A stretch of 64,000 bases of DNA from G963669295 sp963669295 (GTDB lineage: Bacteria; Bacteroidota; Bacteroidia; Flavobacteriales_D; CALLUQ01), in assembly GCA_963669295.1 (NCBI GenBank), contig OY769938.1, positions 3,844,001 to 3,908,000 on the forward strand, in the 5' to 3' direction. Position 1 is the stretch's first letter. Each line of letters starts with the position of its first letter. Position numbers and translations under genes: made by a program. Below, piece after piece: positions 60,652 to 64,000 of the stretch. The notes under the pieces were generated by a model. It ran no database searches and was not told where the DNA came from. It worked only from the letters and a program-made list of their open reading frames with translations.

Positions 60652-61938
60652 TTAAACCAATTCGGTAGTAGCAAACAGTGGATACTTGCTCATCAATGCG
60701 TTCACTTCATTTCGAACTTCATCAATTATTGCATCATTATCAATGTTCATCAACACTTTGTCGATCAATTCTACAATGGTTGGGATCTCATTTTCTTTCA
60801 CTCCACGGGTAGTGATGGCAGGAGTTCCTACCCTTAACCCTGAAGTAACAAATGGTGATTTATCGTCGAAAGGAACCATGTTCTTGTTTACTGTTATATC
60901 AGCCTTAATCAATGCGTTTTCAGCATCTTTTCCAGTTAATCCTTTTGAACGAAGATCGATGAGCATACAATGGTTGTCAGTACCTCCAGAGATAACATCG
61001 TAACCCTTAGTTACAAAAGACTCAGCCATTGCTGCAGCGTTTGTCATCACTTGTTTTGTATAAACCTTAAATTCATCGGTCAATGCTTCGCCAAATGCAA
61101 CAGCTTTAGCTGCGATAACATGCTCTAAAGGTCCACCTTGTGTTCCAGGGAATACTCCTGAATCAAGTAAAGAAGACATTTTGCGTACAGTACCTTTTGG
61201 TGTAGTAATGCCCCATGGGTTATCAAAATCTTCTCCCATCATAATTACCCCACCTCTTGGTCCTCGAAGGGTTTTATGTGTGGTAGTAGTTACAATATGA
61301 CAATGGGGTAGAGGGTTATTTAAATGCCCTGCTGCAATGAGGCCTGCAGGGTGAGATACATCGGCCAGCAATAATGCCCCTACTTTGTCAGCAATGGCCC
61401 TAAATCGAGCATAGTCCCAATCTCTTGAATAGGCAGAGGCACCACAAATAATAAGTTTAGGCTGCTCAGCAATTGCAGTAGCTTCTAACTTGTCGTAATC
61501 TATTGTGCCTGTTTCTTTTTCTACGCCATAAAAAGAAGGTTGGTATAATTTTCCTGAGAAGTTAACAGTTGAACCATGAGTAAGGTGTCCACCATGTGAA
61601 AGATCGAACCCAAGAATTTTATCGCCTGGCTTCAACACTGCCAACATTACAGCAGCGTTGGCTTGTGCTCCAGAGTGGGGTTGTACATTTGCCCAGGCAG
61701 CCCCAAACAACTCTTTCAATCGGTCTATGGCCAATTGTTCAACTTGATCCACTACTTCACAACCGCCATAATAACGCTTTCGAGGTAATCCTTCAGCATA
61801 TTTATTGGTTAATACGGAGCCCATGGCTTCCATTACCTGGTTGCTTACAAAGTTTTCAGATGCGATCAGCTCGATCCCATGCAATTGACGTTCTTTTTCT
61901 TTGTCTATTAGGTCGAAAATGGAGTTGTCTCTAGTCAT
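60652..61938 (-). CDS. glyA: serine hydroxymethyltransferase
   Basis: 428 residues, a PLP enzyme interconverting serine and glycine with tetrahydrofolate, the main source of one-carbon units. The PLP lysine is in TTTTHKTLRGPRGG (lysine near 225). The N-terminal GIELIASENFVS and YAEGLPRKRYYGG segments are also present. Length is typical. It has its own promoter just downstream of the exosortase cassette. Confidence 0.97.
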   Translation of the reverse strand: MTRDNSIFDLIDKEKERQLHGIELIASENFVSNQVMEAMGSVLTNKYAEGLPRKRYYGGCEVVDQVEQLAIDRLKELFGAAWANVQPHSGAQANAAVMLAVLKPGDKILGFDLSHGGHLTHGSTVNFSGKLYQPSFYGVEKETGTIDYDKLEATAIAEQPKLIICGASAYSRDWDYARFRAIADKVGALLLADVSHPAGLIAAGHLNNPLPHCHIVTTTTHKTLRGPRGGVIMMGEDFDNPWGITTPKGTVRKMSSLLDSGVFPGTQGGPLEHVIAAKAVAFGEALTDEFKVYTKQVMTNAAAMAESFVTKGYDVISGGTDNHCMLIDLRSKGLTGKDAENALIKADITVNKNMVPFDDKSPFVTSGLRVGTPAITTRGVKENEIPTIVELIDKVLMNIDNDAIIDEVRNEVNALMSKYPLFATTELV

Positions 61939-61964
61939 TGTTTTCCTTCTTTAAATGGGAAAAA

Positions 61965-61993
61965 CAAAGGTATAATAAATGCAATAAAAGCAA
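61965..61993 (-). promoter_or_regulatory. Bacteroidota-type promoter of glyA
   Basis: On the minus strand TTG (61991-61993), 18 nt, TACCTTTG (61965-61972), 26 bp before the ATG. The AAAGAAGGAAAACA sequence before the start contains a weak Shine-Dalgarno. Confidence 0.7.
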
Positions 61994-62000
61994 CAGCTAG

Positions 62001-62474
62001 TTATTGTTTTTTTATCAAGGAAAATGCAGGGATAAGTACCATTAACGGAATGGGAGATTGCACAATACCCATGAATACTCTTGCCAGTTTATATCCACGG
62101 GTAGGGTTGCCAAAAGCATATCCCAGGCCATAAAATATGGCAGCAACTGTTACCATTGCTCCAAATAAGTACAAGATCCACTTTAGCCATTGTCGTTTAC
62201 GATAGATAAGTTGTATGCTTAACGAAGTTAGTACCAGGTAAAGTAAGGTAAAAAGTGCTGTTAAAGCGAATTTGCCATAGTACAATTGTTGATAGGAGTA
62301 ATCGCTAAGAAAAGCAAAGAAAGAATGTGCATAGGTATGCTCAGTTTGGTAATAAAGATGTTGTAATTGATAATTGATGTTAACAAAGATAAAGTCACGG
62401 AGAAACCCTAGCATCACTACTGCTAAAATACTTAACCCAATTATTATTTTTCGTGCCAGAGGATGGGAAAGCAT
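62001..62474 (-). CDS. exosortase F system-associated membrane protein
   Basis: 157 residues, four to five predicted helices (about 10-27, 68-85, 97-118, 137-155), with YGLGYAFGNPTRGYKLAR, a conserved loop. It directly follows the exosortase gene, overlapping it by one base (TAATG). From memory this matches the exosortase F-associated family (Fjoh_1448 type). I take it as the partner of the exosortase; its own function is unknown. Confidence 0.82.
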   Translation of the reverse strand: MLSHPLARKIIIGLSILAVVMLGFLRDFIFVNINYQLQHLYYQTEHTYAHSFFAFLSDYSYQQLYYGKFALTALFTLLYLVLTSLSIQLIYRKRQWLKWILYLFGAMVTVAAIFYGLGYAFGNPTRGYKLARVFMGIVQSPIPLMVLIPAFSLIKKQ

Positions 62475-63004
62475 TAGTGGGGCTTTTTGGAAAGTTTATT
62501 GGCCCAAAGATGCCACAGAAAAAAAACAAAGCCATACACCACTATAGTAAAAGTATAGGTGTGGTTAAACTCCAGGTATTCAGGCGATTTCTTGACAATA
62601 ATAATAAGTACTGTAATGCGAATAATATTGATAAGGTGAATGGTTGCCAGCCCGAGTGGTATGTACCATAATTTTTTGCGAATTGGACCGGGATAGGCTA
62701 TTACAAAAATGGCAAATAGGGCAAACAAAGTAAGACCATTACAAGGATCACCCACCCAAACGCCATGAGTGCCATCGATGCCCAGGGTACGAATGTCTTC
62801 GCCAAAGCTACCATCAGAGAAGGTAGTATAGCCTAACATTTGTAGTGCGAAGGCACTAAAATAAATTAGGTTTTCGATAATAAGGTTGTCTACACGGGTA
62901 TGCGGAATAAGTACAAACTCATATAGGAGGTACCAACCGACATACAAGCCAAAGGCAATGACTAAAAAACGGAGTAGGGGATTTTTATTGAACGAGGAGA
63001 ACAT
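62474..63004 (-). CDS. xrtF: exosortase (XrtF type)
   Basis: 176 residues, about five to six membrane helices. The three conserved catalytic residues of exosortases are visible: Cys88 in GDPCNGLTL, Arg129 in NIIRITVL and His148 in FNHTYTF. Exosortases are membrane cysteine transpeptidases that cut C-terminal sorting signals of exported proteins, often linking them to cell-surface polymers. At 176 residues it is the short XrtF form common in Flavobacteriia. It is encoded 27 bp after a probable substrate gene, and the partner gene overlaps its stop. Confidence 0.88.
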   Translation of the reverse strand: MFSSFNKNPLLRFLVIAFGLYVGWYLLYEFVLIPHTRVDNLIIENLIYFSAFALQMLGYTTFSDGSFGEDIRTLGIDGTHGVWVGDPCNGLTLFALFAIFVIAYPGPIRKKLWYIPLGLATIHLINIIRITVLIIIVKKSPEYLEFNHTYTFTIVVYGFVFFLWHLWANKLSKKPH

Positions 63005-63031
63005 GCTACTATAAAAAGAAAGTTGAGTAGG

Positions 63032-63286
63032 TTACTCAACTTCTTTTATTTGTTTTTTTAGATCGTATGCTTTTTTTCCTCCAAGGGCTATGCCTGCGGC
63101 AATTAAAAACCCAACACCACCATCAATTGGAATACAAGGAGGAGGCCAACAAGGAGGATCACCAGCAGCAGGAGGTCCCGGAGGGCCACCACCAGGCGGT
63201 TGAGCTGCCACATCTTGCAAAAGAAATGGAGCCACTAACAAACTGCCAATGATAAGTATCTTCTTAGGGTTAATCTGTTTTACCAT
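63032..63286 (-). CDS. small exported protein with PID-CTERM-like sorting signal
   Basis: 84 residues. The N-terminal signal peptide (about 1-28) is followed by a Pro/Gly-rich mature stretch with two cysteines (PPCWPPPC) at about 45-51. The tripartite C-terminus reads PIDGG (53-57), a hydrophobic helix (VGFLIAAGIALGG), then a basic end (KKAYDLKKQIK). This layout is that of PID-CTERM exosortase substrates. The adjacent XrtF gene makes it the likely dedicated substrate. The mature protein after cleavage would be only about 25-30 residues, mostly Pro and Gly. Confidence 0.85.
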   Translation of the reverse strand: MVKQINPKKILIIGSLLVAPFLLQDVAAQPPGGGPPGPPAAGDPPCWPPPCIPIDGGVGFLIAAGIALGGKKAYDLKKQIKEVE

Positions 63287-63383
63287 GCATTTAACCTATT
63301 GGGTTGCGAGCAAATTTAAAAATTAATACTAAAAGTCAACAATAAACTTTGACAGACAGCTTGTAGTAAATGATGATGCTCCC

Positions 63384-64000
63384 TTAATTCTTGATTAATT
63401 TTTTAGTAATTCTTTCACCAGGCAAATCAATTACCAATAGGTACACACCTTTAAATTGATCGGGGGTGTTCAATTGTATTGTTTCTGTTTGCGTGGTTAA
63501 GTTCAAGGTTTCTGCCATGTCTTGCCCTAATAGGTTTATCATAGATACCTTAACCCGTGTTTGTGCTTCAAAGTTGAAGGTAATGTTAGCTCCGTTTTGG
63601 TTGCCAAAGATAATTACTTCTTCAGCAGCGATAGGATCGGTAGCATTTACCAATAGCTTTTCACAATCGTTGTCTTTGTTTAAATGTAAGATCAAGCGTG
63701 TATCATCATTGTGTAGCTCATTCACCTGAAAAACATAGTTTTTTTCCGTGCGTAAGTCAATAAACTCACCCGTTAGCAGGTCTTCAACCAAAACACAATC
63801 ATAACTGTCAAATTGCTCGAGGTTGTCAGAAGATAATTTGTATTCACCAGCAATACCAACATTTACAATGAATGGAATTTGAACTTCATCATCCAATTCA
63901 TCAAGATAATTTTTACGCAAATGCTTGTTTTCAGGAGAAACCATTACTAATGCGGGAGCAGTAGGTTCGGGAGAAGCAAGGTGTGGAATATCTACACGTT
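63384..64000 (-). CDS. C-terminal part of a large T9SS-secreted protein, N-terminus beyond window
   Basis: The frame is open from its stop at 63384 to the window edge; an internal ATG at 63944 is not the true start, since in-frame codons continue with no stop. About 205 residues are visible. They show a beta-sandwich-like region (YKLSSDNLEQFDSYDCVLVEDLLTG) and a terminal type IX sorting domain (FGNQNGANITFNFE ... GVYLLVIDLPGERITKKLI). The full protein is expected to be long, exported and surface-attached. It is encoded upstream of the exosortase cassette on the same strand but separated by ~100 bp. Confidence 0.82.
   Translation of the reverse strand, partial: RVDIPHLASPEPTAPALVMVSPENKHLRKNYLDELDDEVQIPFIVNVGIAGEYKLSSDNLEQFDSYDCVLVEDLLTGEFIDLRTEKNYVFQVNELHNDDTRLILHLNKDNDCEKLLVNATDPIAAEEVIIFGNQNGANITFNFEAQTRVKVSMINLLGQDMAETLNLTTQTETIQLNTPDQFKGVYLLVIDLPGERITKKLIKN

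Noticed and set aside
1..64000. tRNA, rRNA, integrase or transposase genes
   Set aside because: None was recognised on either strand; the repeat island has no transposase.

Overview
The window looks like a chromosome segment of a Bacteroidota bacterium, probably Flavobacteriales-like. The evidence is a type IX secretion (T9SS) C-terminal sorting domain, an XrtF-type exosortase with a PID-CTERM-like substrate, Bacteroidota-type promoters (TTG, 17-19 nt, TAnnTTTG), the near absence of Shine-Dalgarno sites, several TTG/GTG starts, an OstA-like protein, LptD and many outer-membrane barrel proteins. No rRNA or tRNA gene, CRISPR array, prophage or complete insertion sequence was recognised. Both window edges cut through a gene.

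Layout. 1-1175: truncated helical-repeat protein. 1372-5835: leucine operon leuA-leuC-leuD-leuB with an intercistronic hairpin and a strong terminator. 5861-6956: a palindrome-rich island with two ~152-bp direct repeats around a seven-copy 53/54-bp tandem array and a small GIY-YIG nuclease gene. 6998-12347: a divergent ECF sigma locus. One arm is a sigma factor plus a membrane anti-sigma-like/serine protease fusion. The other arm is four envelope genes, including three lipoproteins and a lipoprotein/DUF4349 protein. The two arms share an identical promoter motif placed back to back. 12348-19014: SPOR, thrombospondin-type-3 and barrel envelope proteins. 19207-24857: LOG-family protein, uvrA, lytic transglycosylase and a WecA/MraY-type transferase. 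24887-31912: exopolysaccharide genes (rfbC, a Wzc-like tyrosine kinase, a Wza-like export lipoprotein, a glycosyltransferase, asnB).

32004-42511: PBP4-type carboxypeptidase, a TIR/transmembrane/beta-propeller protein preceded by a DinB-like gene and followed by a 37-residue membrane ORF, dihydrolipoyl dehydrogenase, an M61 peptidase, two small membrane proteins, RidA and a glutamine amidotransferase. 42505-50079: LptD, amidase, MlaD-like protein, Fe-S oxidoreductase pair and a conserved small protein. 50180-57099: T9SS cargo, OstA-like protein, purA, STAS protein, Fur and RelA/SpoT. 57106-57696 holds no gene. 57697-64000: fumarylacetoacetase, a DUF5819/HTTM pair, glyA, the exosortase/PID-CTERM cassette and a truncated T9SS cargo gene.

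The strongest candidates for little-described biology are four. (1) The ECF sigma locus with mirrored promoters and an anti-sigma-like domain fused to a periplasmic trypsin-like protease. (2) The compact XrtF/partner/PID-CTERM sorting cassette. (3) The palindrome array with its GIY-YIG gene, which resembles REP/RAYT systems but with a different nuclease. (4) The TIR-TM-propeller gene with its tiny membrane partner.
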